Source: Lineus longissimus (lineage: Eukaryota > Nemertea > Pilidiophora > Heteronemertea > Lineidae). Taken from it: a stretch of 64,000 bases of DNA. Shown one piece after another: positions 14,301 to 25,447 of this stretch. The notes beneath the pieces were generated by a model, which worked only from the letters and a program-made list of their open reading frames with translations, did no database searches and was not told the DNA's origin. The stretch lies in contig NC_088312.1 of NCBI RefSeq assembly GCF_910592395.1, positions 16,873,292 to 16,937,291 of the forward strand. Direction: 5' to 3'. Position numbers and translations under genes: made by a program. How positions within the stretch are numbered: position 1 is the first letter of the stretch; the number at the start of each line of letters is the position of its first letter.

Positions 14301-16930
14301 GCCTATTATACTGGTTTCATTCACTCCGGATTTGATTGATTCCTTGTATCCTCATTCCTAGTATCCATTACCGATTAAGTACAGTAATATCTTGATACAA
14401 TCACACTCTGATTATTGTTTTCATTATTATCGTCATATTTATTTGTTTATGTTGTGAATTATATACATTTGTTTTCATGCGTATATAATGGTTACGCCTA
14501 TTATACTGGTTTCATTCACTCCGGATTTGATTGATTCCTTGTATCCTCATTCCTAGTATCCATTACCGATTAAGTACAGTAATATCTTGATACAATCACA
14601 CTCTGATTATTGTTTTCATTATTATCGTCATATTTATTTGTTTATGTTGTGAATTATATACATTTGTTTTCATGCGTATATAATGGTTACGTATTATAAA
14701 CGCCTATTATACTGGTTTCATTCACTCCGGATTTGATTGATTCCTTGTATCCTCATTCCTAGTATCCATTACCGATTAAGTACAGTAATATCTTGATACA
14801 ATCACACTCTGATTATTGTTTTCATTATTATCGTCATATTTATTTGTTTAGGTAGTGAATTATATACATTTGTTTTCATATTCTTTATGCGTATATATGG
14901 TATTATAAACGCCTATTATACTTTCGCTTAGTCGTAATATTCAGCTATATGGTTTCATTCACTCCGTCAAACCTTGAGTTTTATCGGTAGGCATATTGTG
15001 ATTTGATTGATTCCTTGTATCCTCATTCCTAGTATCCTTATTATTACCGATTAAGTACAGGAATATCTTGATACAATCACACTCTGATTATTGTTTTCAT
15101 TATTATCGTCATATTTATTTGTTAAGGTAGTGAATTATATACATTTGTTTTCATATTCTTTATGCGTATATATGGTTAAGTATTATAAACGCCTATTATA
15201 CTTTCGCTTAGTCGTAATATTCAGCTATATGGTTTCATTCACTCCGTCAAACCTTGAGTTTTATCGGTAGGCATATTGTGATTTGATTGATTCCTTGTAT
15301 CCTCATTCCTAGTATCCTTATTATTACCGATTAAGTACAGGAATATCTTGATACAATCACACTCTGATTATTGTTTTCATTATTATCGTCATATTTATTT
15401 GTTTAGGTAGTGAATTATATACATTTGTTTTCATATTCTTTATGCGTATATATGTTTAGGTATTATAAACGCCTATTATACTTTCGCTTAGTCGTAATAT
15501 TCAGCTATATGGTTTCATTCACTCCGTCAAACCTTGAGTTTTATCGATAGGCATATTGTGATTTGATTGATTCCTAGTATCCTCATTCCTAGTATCCTTA
15601 TTATTACCGATTAAGTACAGTAATATCTTGATACAATCACACTCTGATTATTGTTTTCATTATTATCGTCATTTTTATTTGTTTATGTTGTGAATTATAT
15701 ACATTTGTTTTCATGCGTATATAATGGTTACGTATTATAAACGCCTATTATACTGGTTTCATTCACTCCGGATTTGATTGATTCCTTGTATCCTCATTCC
15801 AAGTATCCATTACCGATTAAGTACAGTAATATCTTGATACAATCACACTCTGATTATTGTTTTCATTATTATCGTCATATTTATTTGTTTAGCTAGTGAA
15901 TTATATACATTTGTTTTCATATTCTTTATGCGTATATATGATTAGGTATTATAAACGCCTATTATACTTTCGCTTAGTCGTAATATTCAGCTATATGGTT
16001 TCATTCACTCCGTCAAACCTTGAGTTTTATCGATAGGCATATTGTGATTTGATTGATTCCTAGTATCCTCATTCCTAGTATCCTTATTATTACCGATTAA
16101 GTACAGTAATATCTTGATACAATCACAATCTGATTATTGTTTTCATTATTATCGTCATATTTATTTGTTTATGTTGTGAATTATATACATTTGTTTTCAT
16201 GCGTATATAATGGTTACGTATTATAAACGCCTATTATACTGGTTTCATTCACTCCGGATTTGATTGATTCCTTGTATCCTCATTCCTAGTATCCATTACC
16301 GATTAAGTACAGTAATATCTTGATACAATCACACTCTGATTATTGTTTTCATTATTATCGTCATATTTATTTGTTAAGGTAGTGAATTATATACATTTGT
16401 TTTCATATTCTTTATGCGTATATATGGTTAGGTATTATAAACGCCTATTATACTTTCGCTTAGTCGTAATATTCAGCTATATGGTTTCATTCACTCCGTC
16501 AAACCTTGAGTTTTATCGATAGGTATATTGTGATTTGATTGATTCCTAGTATCCTCATTCCTAGTATCCTCATTCCTAGTATCCTTATTATTATCGATTA
16601 AGCACAGTAATATCTTGATACAATCACACTCTGATTATTGTTTTCATTATTATCGTCATATTTATTTGTTTATGTTGTCAATTATATACATTTGTTTTCA
16701 TGCGTATATAATGATTACGTATTATAAACGCCTATTATACTTTCGCTTAGTCGTAATATTCAGCTATATGGTTTCATTCACTACGTCAAACCTTGAGTTT
16801 TATCGATAGGCATATTGTGATTTGATTGATTCCTTGTATCCTCATTCCTAGTATCCTTATTATTACCGATTAAGTACAGTAATATCTTGATACAATCACA
16901 CTCTGATTATTGTTTTCATTATTATCGTCA
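14301..16930 (+). repeat. 2.6-kb block duplicated at +4,400 bp (copy 2)
   Basis: This is the partner of 9,901-12,530. It differs at a few positions, for example ataatgattacg near 16,709 in place of ataatggttacg. Confidence 0.83.
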
Positions 16931-17505
16931 TATTTATTTGTTTAGCTAGTGAATTATATACATTTGTTTTCATATTCTTTATGCGTATATATGATTAGGT
17001 ATTATAAACGCCTATTATACTTTCGCTTAGTCGTAATATTCAGCTATATGGTTTCATTCACTCCGTCAAACCTTGAGTTTTATCGATAGGCATATCGTGA
17101 TTTGATTGATTCCTTGTATCCTCATTCCTAGTATACAGTAATATATTGATACAATTGCACTCATTATCGTCACATTTATTTATTCACTCCGTCAAACCTT
17201 GAGTTTTATCGATAGGCATATTGTGATTTGATTTATTCCTAGTATCCTCATTCATAGTATCCTTATTATTATCGATTAAGTACAGTAATATCTTGATTCA
17301 ATCACACTCTGATTATTGTTTTCATTATTATCGTCATATTTATTTGTTTATGTTGTGAATTATATACATTTGTTTTCATGCGTATATAATGGTTACGTAT
17401 TATAAACGCCTATTATACTGGTTTCATTCACTCCGGATTTGATTGATTCCTTGTATCCTCATTCCTAGTATCCATTACCGATTAAGTACAGTAATATCTT
17501 GATAC

Positions 17506-17640
17506 AATCACACTCTGATTATTGTTTTCATTATTATCGTCATATTTATTTGTTTAGGTAGTGAATTATATACATTTGTTTTCATATTCTTTATGCGTAT
17601 ATATGTTTAGGTATTATAAACGCCTATTATACTTTCGCTT
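17506..17640 (+). repeat. Truncated 135-bp unit ending at an illegitimate junction
   Basis: The unit runs aatcacactctg ... tttcgctt and then, at 17,640/17,641, jumps back to aatcacactctg instead of continuing gtcgtaatattc. The break has tt/aat microhomology at most. It is also the left border of the 1,247-bp higher-order repeat. Confidence 0.88.
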
Positions 17641-20600
17641 AATCACACTCTGATTATTGTTTTCATTATTATCGTCATATTTATTTGTTTAGGTAGTGAA
17701 TTATATACATTTGTTTTCATATTCTTTATGCGTATATATGTTTAGGTATTATAAACGCCTATTATACTTTCGCTTAGTCGTAATATTCAGCTATATGGTT
17801 TCATTCACTCCGTCAAACCTTGAGTTTTATCGATAGGCATATTGTGATTTGATTGATTCCTAGTATCCTCATTCCTAGTATCCTTATTATTACCGATTAA
17901 GTACAGTAATATCTTGATACAATCACACTCTGATTATTGTTTTCATTATTATCGTCATTTTTATTTGTTTATGTTGTGAATTATATACATTTGTTTTCAT
18001 GCGTATATAATGGTTACGTATTATAAACGCCTATTATACTGGTTTCATTCACTCCGGATTTGATTGATTCCTTGTATCCTCATTCCAAGTATCCATTACC
18101 GATTAAGTACAGTAATATCTTGATACAATCACACTCTGATTATTGTTTTCATTATTATCGTCATATTTATTTGTTTAGCTAGTGAATTATATACATTTGT
18201 TTTCATGCGTATATAATGGTTACGTATTATAAACGCCTATTATACTGGTTTCATTCACTCCGGATTTGATTGGTTCCTTGTATCCTCATTCCTAGTATCC
18301 ATTACCGATTAAGTACAGTAATATCTTGATACAATCACACTCTGATTATTGTTTTCATTATTATCGTCATATTTATTTGTTTAGGTAGTGAATTATATAC
18401 ATTTGTTTTCATATTCTTTATGCGTATATATGGTATTATAAACGCCTATTATACTTTCGCTTAGTCGTAATATTCAGCTATATGGTTTGATTCACTCCGT
18501 CAAACCTTGAGTTTTATCGGTAGGCATATTGTGATTTGATTGATTCCTTGTATCCTCATTCCTAGTATCCTTATTATTACCGATTAAGTACAGGAATATC
18601 TTGATACAATCACACTCTGATTATTGTTTTCATTATTATCGTCATATTTATTTGTTAAGGTAGTGAATTATATACATTTGTTTTCATATTCTTTATGCGT
18701 ATATATGGTTAAGTATTATAAACGCCTATTATACTTTCGCTTAGTCGTAATATTCAGCTATATGGTTTCATTCACTCCGTAAAACCTTGAGTTTTATCGG
18801 TAGGCATATTGTGATTTGATTGATTCCTTGTATCCTCATTCCTAGTATCCTTATTATTACCGATTAAGTACAGGAATATCTTGATACAATCACACTCTGA
18901 TTATTGTTTTCATTATTATCGTCATATTTATTTGTTTAGGTAGTGAATTATATACATTTGTTTTCATATTCTTTATGCGTATATATGTTTAGGTATTATA
19001 AACGCCTATTATACTTTCGCTTAGTCGTAATATTCAGCTATATGGTTTCATTCACTCCGTCAAACCTTGAGTTTTATCGATAGGCATATTGTGATTTGAT
19101 TGATTCCTAGTATCCTCATTCCTAGTATCCTTATTATTACCGATTAAGTACAGTAATATCTTGATACAATCACACTCTGATTATTGTTTTCATTATTATC
19201 GTCATTTTTATTTGTTTATGTTGTGAATTATATACATTTGTTTTCATGCGTATATAATGGTTACGTATTATAAACGCCTATTATACTGGTTTCATTCACT
19301 CCGGATTTGATTGATTCCTTGTATCCTCATTCCAAGTATCCATTACCGATTAAGTACAGTAATATCTTGATACAATCACACTCTGATTATTGTTTTCATT
19401 ATTATCGTCATATTTATTTGTTTAGCTAGTGAATTATATACATTTGTTTTCATGCGTATATAATGGTTACGTATTATAAACGCCTATTATACTGGTTTCA
19501 TTCACTCCGGATTTGATTGATTCCTTGTATCCTCATTCCTAGTATCCATTACCGATTAAGTACAGTAATATCTTGATACAATCACACTCTGATTATTGTT
19601 TTCATTATTATCGTCATATTTATTTGTTTAGGTAGTGAATTATATACATTTGTTTTCATATTCTTTATGCGTATATATGGTATTATAAACGCCTATTATA
19701 CTTTCGCTTAGTCGTAATATTCAGCTATATGGTTTGATTCACTCCGTCAAACCTTGAGTTTTATCGGTAGGCATATTGTGATTTGATTGATTCCTTGTAT
19801 CCTCATTCCTAGTATCCTTATTATTACCGATTAAGTACAGGAATATCTTGATACAATCACACTCTGATTATTGTTTTCATTATTATCGTCATATTTATTT
19901 GTTAAGGTAGTGAATTATATACATTTGTTTTCATATTCTTTATGCGTATATATGGTTAAGTATTATAAACGCCTATTATACTTTCGCTTAGTCGTAATAT
20001 TCAGCTATATGGTTTCATTCACTCCGTAAAACCTTGAGTTTTATCGGTAGGCATATTGTGATTTGATTGATTCCTTGTATCCTCATTCCTAGTATCCTTA
20101 TTATTACCGATTAAGTACAGGAATATCTTGATACAATCACACTCTGATTATTGTTTTCATTATTATCGTCATATTTATTTGTTTAGGTAGTGAATTATAT
20201 ACATTTGTTTTCATATTCTTTATGCGTATATATGTTTAGGTATTATAAACGCCTATTATACTTTCGCTTAGTCGTAATATTCAGCTATATGGTTTCATTC
20301 ACTCCGTCAAACCTTGAGTTTTATCGATAGGCATATTGTGATTTGATTGATTCCTAGTATCCTCATTCCTAGTATCCTTATTATTACCGATTAAGTACAG
20401 TAATATCTTGATACAATCACACTCTGATTATTGTTTTCATTATTATCGTCATTTTTATTTGTTTATGTTGTGAATTATATACATTTGTTTTCATGCGTAT
20501 ATAATGGTTACGTATTATAAACGCCTATTATACTGGTTTCATTCACTCCGGATTTGATTGATTCCTTGTATCCTCATTCCAAGTATCCATTACCGATTAA

Positions 20601-20700
20601 GTACAGTAATATCTTGATACAATCACACTCTGATTATTGTTTTCATTATTATCGTCATATTTATTTGTTTAGCTAGTGAATTATATACATTTGTTTTCAT
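17641..20700 (+). repeat. 1,247-bp higher-order repeat, about 2.45 copies
   Basis: Copy 1 is 17,641-18,887, copy 2 is 18,888-20,134, and a partial third copy runs from 20,135 to about 20,700. Diagnostic variants recur at exactly 1,247 bp: gtttgattcact at 18,485 and 19,732, and cactccgtaaaacc at 18,773 and 20,020. The copies are nearly identical (one visible difference is gattggttcc near 18,269), which indicates recent amplification. Copy 3 is lost where catgcgtat is replaced by catattcttt. Confidence 0.9.
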
Positions 20701-22829
20701 ATTCTTTATGCGTATATATGGTATTATAAACGCCTATTATACTTTCGCTTAGTCGTAATATTCAGCTATATGGTTTCATTCACTCCGTCAAACCTTGAGT
20801 TTTATCGGTAGGCATATTGTGATTTGATTGATTGCTGGTATCCTCATTCCTAGTATCCTTATTATTACCGATTAAGTACAGTAATATCTTGATACAATCA
20901 CACTCTGATTATTGTTTTCATTATTATCGTCATTTTTATTTGTTTATGTTGTGAATTATATACATTTGTTTTCATGCGTATATAATGGTTACGTATTATA
21001 AACGCCTATTATACTAGTTTCATTCACTCCGGATTTGATTGATTCCTTGTATCCTCATTCCAAGTATCCATTACCGATTAAGTACAGTAATATCTTGATA
21101 CAATCACACTCTGATTATTGTTTTCATAATTATCGTCATATTTATTTGTTTAGCTAGTGAATTATATACATTTGTTTTCATATTCTTTATGCGTATATAT
21201 GATTAGGTATTATAAACGCCTATTATACTTTCGCTTAGTCGTTATATTCAGCTATATGGTTTCATTCACTCCGTCAAACCTTGAGTTTTATCGATAGGCA
21301 TATTGTGATTTGATTGATTCCTAGTATCCTCATTCCTAGTATCCATTACCGATTAAGTACAGTAATATCTTGAATACATTTGTTTTCATATTCTTTATGC
21401 GTATATATGGTTAAGTATTATAAACGCCTATTATACTTTCGCTTAGTCGTAATATTCAGCTATATGGTTTCATTCACTCCGTCAAACCTTGAGTTTTATC
21501 GATAGGCAAATTGTGATTTGATTGATTCCTAGTATCCTCATTCCTAGTATCCTTATTATTATCGATTAAGCACAGTAATATCTTGATACAATCACACTCT
21601 GATTATTGTTTTCATTATTATCGTCATATTTATTTGTTTATGTTGTGAATTATATACATTTGTTTTCATGCGTATATAATGGTTACGTATTATAAACGCC
21701 TATTATACTAGTTTCATTCACTCCGGATTTCATTGATTCCTTGTATCCTCATTCCTAGTATCCATTACCGATTAAGTACAGTGATATCTTGATACAATCA
21801 CACTCTGATTATTGTTTTCATTATTATCGTCATTTTTATTTGTTTATGTTGTGAATTATATACATTTGTTTTCATGCGTATATAATGGTTACGTATTATA
21901 AACGCCTATTATACTGGTTTCATTCACTCCGGATTTGATTGATTCCTTGTATCCTCATTCCAAGTATCCATTACCGATTAAGTACAGTAATATCTTGATA
22001 CAATCACACTCTGATTATTGTTTTCATTATTATCGTCATATTTATTTGTTTAGCTAGTGAATTATATACATTTGTTTTCATATTCTTTATGCGTATATAT
22101 GGTATTATAAACGCCTATTATACTTTCGCTTAGTCGTAATATTCAGCTATATGGTTTCATTCACTCCGTCAAACCTTGAGTTTTATCGGTAGGCATATTG
22201 TGATTTGATTGATTGCTAGTATCCTCATTCCTAGTATCCTTATTATTACCGATTAAGTACAGTAATATCTTGATACAATCACACTCTGATTATTGTTTTC
22301 ATTATTATCGTCATTTTTATTTGTTTATGTTGTGAATTATATACATTTGTTTTCATGCGTATATAATGGTTACGTATTATAAACGCCTATTATACTAGTT
22401 TCATTCACTCCGGATTTCATTGATTCCTTGTATCCTCATTCCAAGTATCCATTACCGATTAAGTACAGTAATATCTTGATACAATCACACTCTGATTATT
22501 GTTTTCATTATTATCGTCATATTTATTTGTTTAGCTAGTGAATTATATACATTTGTTTTCATATTCTTTATGCGTATATATGATTAGGTATTATAAACGC
22601 CTATTATACTTTCGCTTAGTCGTAATATTCAGCTATATGGTTTCATTCACTCCGTCAAACCTTGAGTTTTATCGATAGGCATATTGTGATTTGATTGATT
22701 CCTAGTATCCTCATTCCTAGTATCCATTACCGATTAAGTACAGTAATATCTTGAATACATTTGTTTTCATATTCTTTATGCGTATATATGGTTACGTATT
22801 ATAAACGCATATTATACTTTCGCTTAGTT
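20385..22829 (+). repeat. 1,381-bp tandem duplication at the inner edge of the left array
   Basis: Two copies are seen, about 20,385-21,765 and 21,766-22,829. The odd variant gattgctggtatcc/gattgctagtatcc is at 20,831 and 22,212, and the deletion junction atatcttgaatacatttg lies near 21,366 and 22,747. Both offsets are 1,381 bp. The second copy decays after about 22,829, next to the island. Confidence 0.86.
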
Positions 22830-22856
22830 CGTAGCATATTGTGATTTGATTGATTA
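22830..22856 (+). repeat. Degenerate edge of left array
   Basis: After ttcgcttagttcgta the expected attcagctatatgg is missing. The sequence jumps to gcatattgtgatttgattgatt and then leaves the satellite. Array edges are usually the least homogenised part, which fits this decay. Confidence 0.8.
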
Positions 22857-23084
22857 AGAAAAAGCCAATTTTAGACCTCTCAGAGAATATGCATGAAGAA
22901 AACCAAGAACAAACAAAATTTGAACAATCCTTCACATTTTTCAAACGGTAATTACATAGCTGAATTACAAAAAAGTGCCCAATAAGAAAAGCACTGCAAT
23001 ATTTTTTGTTTTAAAACAAAAGTCCATAGTAACGTAAAAACGTCCAAATAAAGAGTCCTAAATGGTAAAATAAATTTTGCTTAA
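22857..23084 (-). other. Probable 3' flank of the recombinase fragment, AT-rich, non-coding
   Basis: This 228-bp stretch follows the recombinase stop codon on the - strand and ends at the left array. It is AT-rich with A/T homopolymers (for example near 22,999-23,020) and has no convincing open frame. By position it should be the element's 3' non-coding region and possibly a terminal repeat, but I found no matching inverted copy near 23,401-23,700. Confidence 0.5.
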
Positions 23085-23323
23085 TTATAAGGATTTTTTC
23101 AATATTGCCCCTCCAAAATCACCGCTCTTATCAATTTTCTTATCATAATAAAGGGTAAAGGTATCCTTTCTGCTCCATCCAGCTGTGCGTAGTGTCGTCC
23201 TAAGGGGAACAGCCGCTGCCTTGGCTGCTGAGGTAGCAGCCGATCTTACACTGTAGTTGTCTTGTCTTGTAGTCTCTGTTTTCCAAAAACACGAGCCGCA
23301 GCAATTCTCATCTTCCGGATGTG
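23085..23323 (-). pseudogene. Tyrosine recombinase C-terminal fragment of DIRS-like element
   Basis: Reading the - strand from 23,323 down to the TAA at 23,087-23,085 gives about 78 codons without a stop. The fragment holds RSAATSAAKAA, then LRTAGWSRKDTF, then LYYDKK. These correspond to the end of the DIRS recombinase catalytic domain: the Arg of the HxxR box, the AGW motif and the nucleophilic Tyr within the LYYDK stretch. In known elements this enzyme integrates the circular DNA intermediate by strand exchange through a 3'-phosphotyrosine. Here the first residue of HxxR is Tyr (YSVR), compatible with a single CAC-to-TAC change. All of the N-terminal part, including the first catalytic Arg region, is absent. 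Upstream in frame the reading runs straight into satellite DNA at 23,324, so the apparent 104-codon ORF (to 23,399) is partly satellite and its Met start is spurious. Confidence 0.85.
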
Positions 23324-23400
23324 TTAATCGGTAATGGATACTAGGAATGAGGATACGAGGAATTAATCGAATCACAATATGCCTATCGATAAAACTCAAG
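23324..23400 (-). repeat. Isolated satellite piece, - orientation
   Basis: The reverse complement reads cttgagttttatcgatag through gcatattgtgatt and ctcattcctagtatcc to cattaccgattaa, the standard order. It carries private substitutions (for example gatacgaggaattaatcg on the + strand), so it has not been homogenised with the arrays. It ends exactly at ccgattaa, and the isolated piece at 25,892 starts exactly with the next satellite bases, gtacag. Confidence 0.92.
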
Positions 23401-23805
23401 TTCTACCTAACAGCTGACTACATTGGGAGATTACATGAGATGCGTGCGCAGCTCCAACCAGAATGCAAATTCGCGTAGCAACATGGCGGACTAGAATGCT
23501 ATACTGTTTTTCGTGCTAGGTAAGTTAGTTAGTTTTCAGTAGTTCATGTCCTTTTCTGCGGCGAAGGACGCACTGAACTCGAAGAGTTTATTTTAGTCCA
23601 GATTTCGACCGCCCCTTTCCCCGATCTGGGGGTTACTTACTCGTATTTGAGGTTTGTTTCCGTGCGCGGGAATTAAAAAATTGCAGCCTCGGTTTCATTG
23701 CTGGTAGCAATTTTGGTTCCTTCTGTCAGTTCTCGATCTGTCAGTTGTCTGAATTGCTCGCTTTTTAACAAAAATGAATAAGGAAAGGAACTTTTAGAAT
23801 AAACG
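23401..23805 (+). other. 5' leader region of the DIRS-like element, non-coding
   Basis: This 405-bp stretch is GC-richer than the arrays and lies between a satellite piece and the Gag-like region. It contains polypyrimidine/GC segments such as cgcccctttccccgatctgg (23,611-23,630). No open frame shows protein similarity that I recognise. By position it should hold the element's left terminal repeat and promoter; no TATA box or repeat partner is clear to me. Confidence 0.5.
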
Positions 23806-24648
23806 AAAAGTCGTAAGGCCTCAGCTCCGGCTGGGTCGTCCAAATCGTCAAAAAATCCAATCGTGATCGTCATGATGATCGTAGGCTAGAAAAAACGCCA
23901 CCGTCCATGCTGTGTGCAGCGGGCGGCTCTAAGCGAGCACTTGACGATGCACAGCAGTTGTACTGCGGGGCTGCGGAAGATGATGATTTTCCTAAATCTA
24001 TGAGTGATCCTGAAGAGGAGGTCGGCACTCCAATCCAGGAAAAATTTGCACAGCTCATCAATGGGCTGTTCACTTCGCCGCTCACGGATGAGAAATTGGC
24101 CGACTCTTTGCTCAGACCTGACAATTGCCCAAACCTGTTGCGTTCTCGTGTAAACCCTGATATTTCGGAAGAGCTCCCTGAAGAGGCAATGGGAGAGGAT
24201 TTGACTCTGTCAAAAATTGGGAAGAAAATGATCAAAATGATTCCTTTGGTGCAGATGATCGACAAACTTTATCGTGATCGAGTGACTAAAAGCCCCCCTG
24301 ACGTCCTTTGCTATTCGTGGGTGCATCGATGCACTTGCAGTCAAAACTGCAGTGGAATGTCAAAACTGCAGGGGCATACAGCGTAATAAAATTAAGAAAC
24401 TCATGGACCCGAAAGCCCAAAAAGGAAAACTTGGTTTAGGCATCATGAAAAAGAGGCAGCTTAATCAGTGACCTATGTGGAACACGAGGTCAGACTTCCC
24501 GAGTTTCAATCAGACTCGTGGCCATGGTTTTACTAGGCAGCCTACCCAGAACAGGTTCCAGGGGGAAAGAAGATACAACCAGCAGGGCCAATACAGAAAA
24601 GGCTTTGCTTGCAAGCCGAAGCAAGGGCCAACAAACAAGGGCCAGTAG
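23806..24648 (+). pseudogene. Gag-like ORF1 of DIRS-like element (frameshifted, internally deleted)
   Basis: The best-preserved part is the open frame from 23,907 to 24,386. It has an acidic, Ser/Asp-rich N-terminal part (AAEDDDFPKSMSDPEEE) followed by a conserved-looking block with DNCPNLLRSRVNP and a helix ending LVQMIDKLYRD. This layout matches the ORF1 (Gag-like) protein of DIRS-group elements, which is thought to bind the RNA. Upstream, a basic, Ala/Ser-rich stretch (KSRKASAPAGSSKSSK) begins at 23,806 in another frame, so a frameshift lies near 23,850. After about 24,386 the frame shifts. A Lys-rich tail (KKLMDPKAQKGKLG), an in-frame TGA at 24,469 and a Gln/Arg/Asn-rich tail ending at TAG 24,646-24,648 resemble the nucleic-acid-binding C-terminus. 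The middle region seems shortened. The family call rests on block order and position rather than a catalytic motif. Confidence 0.7.
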
Positions 24649-25447
24649 AAAAAGTAGTTGTAAGTTTGAATGTTTCCTTGGGGATGCCGAGGCCACCTTG
24701 AGAGTATTATGGGGGTTTCATTGGAGTTTTCTCAATTTCCAGTGCAAACGGTTGTACCAAAGCCATACAAATTTGACAAGGCTAAAATGCTACGTATTGA
24801 TCAAATTAGTATTATGCTAGAAAGAGGCATTATTGAAGTTTCTGATCATTCTACTGATGAATTTATCTCTAATATTTTCACACAGGACAAGAAAGATGGT
24901 GGGATCAGAATCATTTTGGATCTCACGGAGTTGAATAAATGCATCCAATACCACCATTTTGAGATGGACACTCTCAAAACTGCTCTTTATCTGATGATAC
25001 CAAATTGACTGGAAGGATGTTTCTGTTCCAGTCAGACAACAGGACAGAAAGTTCCTGAGATTTTATTGGAAAGATCAACTTCTGCAATTTACTTGCCTGC
25101 CAAATGGTCTCTCCTCGGCTCCCCGCATTTTCACTAAAATCACAAAAGTGTTTTGCTGTTTTAAGGAAAAAGGGATATCTTTGCTCGTCATTTATTGATG
25201 ACGCCATTATGTGAATCCAATGTGATGACCAATTTATTGGTTCACCCCATAAAATCTATGTTCCGGCCTGCCCAGGTCAGGACGCACCTTGGTTTTGTCA
25301 TTAATACTTATGACTGTAACACTTGCAATAGATAAAGCGGAAAAAATGTTTCTAGCCTTTACAAATATTCTGGAATTAGAGGGTTTAATTTCTATTCCCC
25401 AGTTAGCTGAAGCCATTGGACTGATGGATACTGGAAGAGCAGGATAG
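24649..25447 (+). pseudogene. Reverse transcriptase of DIRS-like element (multiple frameshifts)
   Basis: In order: a frame-1 segment (about 24,694-25,005) carries EFSQFPVQTVVPKPYKF, LERGIIEVSD, FISNIF, KKDGGIRIILDLTELN and YHHFEMDTL, the fingers and first motifs of a DIRS-type RT. At about 25,006 the frame shifts and a few codons before DWKD are missing; DWKD includes the first catalytic Asp region. Frame 2 (25,007-25,166) has KFLRFYWKD and LPNGLSSAPRIFTK. A shift near 25,165 leads to FIDD at 25,191-25,202, the YxDD-type catalytic box with Phe for Tyr. Frame 1 resumes at 25,243-25,308 (HLGFVINT) and frame 2 at 25,310 (MTVTLAIDKAEKM, then IPQLAEAIG), ending at TAG 25,445-25,447. With at least four shifts it cannot make enzyme. 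The order of motifs and their spacing identify it securely. Confidence 0.9.

Larger units (their letters stand above)
1..22856 (+). repeat. Left satellite array, + orientation
   Basis: Every line of this stretch is built from one AT-rich satellite. Recurrent landmarks, in order, are cactccgtcaaaccttgag, ttttatcgataggcat, gatttgattgattcc, tagtatcctcattcc, taccgattaagtacag, atcacactctgattattg, gaattatatacatttg, tattataaacgcctattat and tttcgcttagtcgtaat. The array is open at base 1 and ends at 22,856, where tgatttgattgatt meets unrelated sequence. Spacing between successive cactcc anchors is mainly 280, 242-244, 237 or 126 bp. No gene is visible; the short open frames inside recur with the repeat. 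It is probably constitutive heterochromatin (inference); a centromeric, pericentromeric or subtelomeric location cannot be told from sequence alone. Confidence 0.97.

Noticed and set aside
5422-16809. 65- and 64-codon open frames in the left array with hydrophobic, membrane-like translations
   Set aside because: They are translations of the AT/pyrimidine-rich monomer; the hydrophobic look comes from T-rich codons. Most monomers carry stops in the same frame.
1-22856. CRISPR-like array of repeats and spacers
   Set aside because: There are no unique spacers between constant short repeats; the whole unit is repeated and varies only by indels. The context is eukaryotic and no cas genes are present.
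23870-24265. 131-codon open frame on the - strand opposite the Gag-like region
   Set aside because: It is the antisense shadow of the Gag-like frame, Ser-rich because of the complementary codons, with no recognisable motif.
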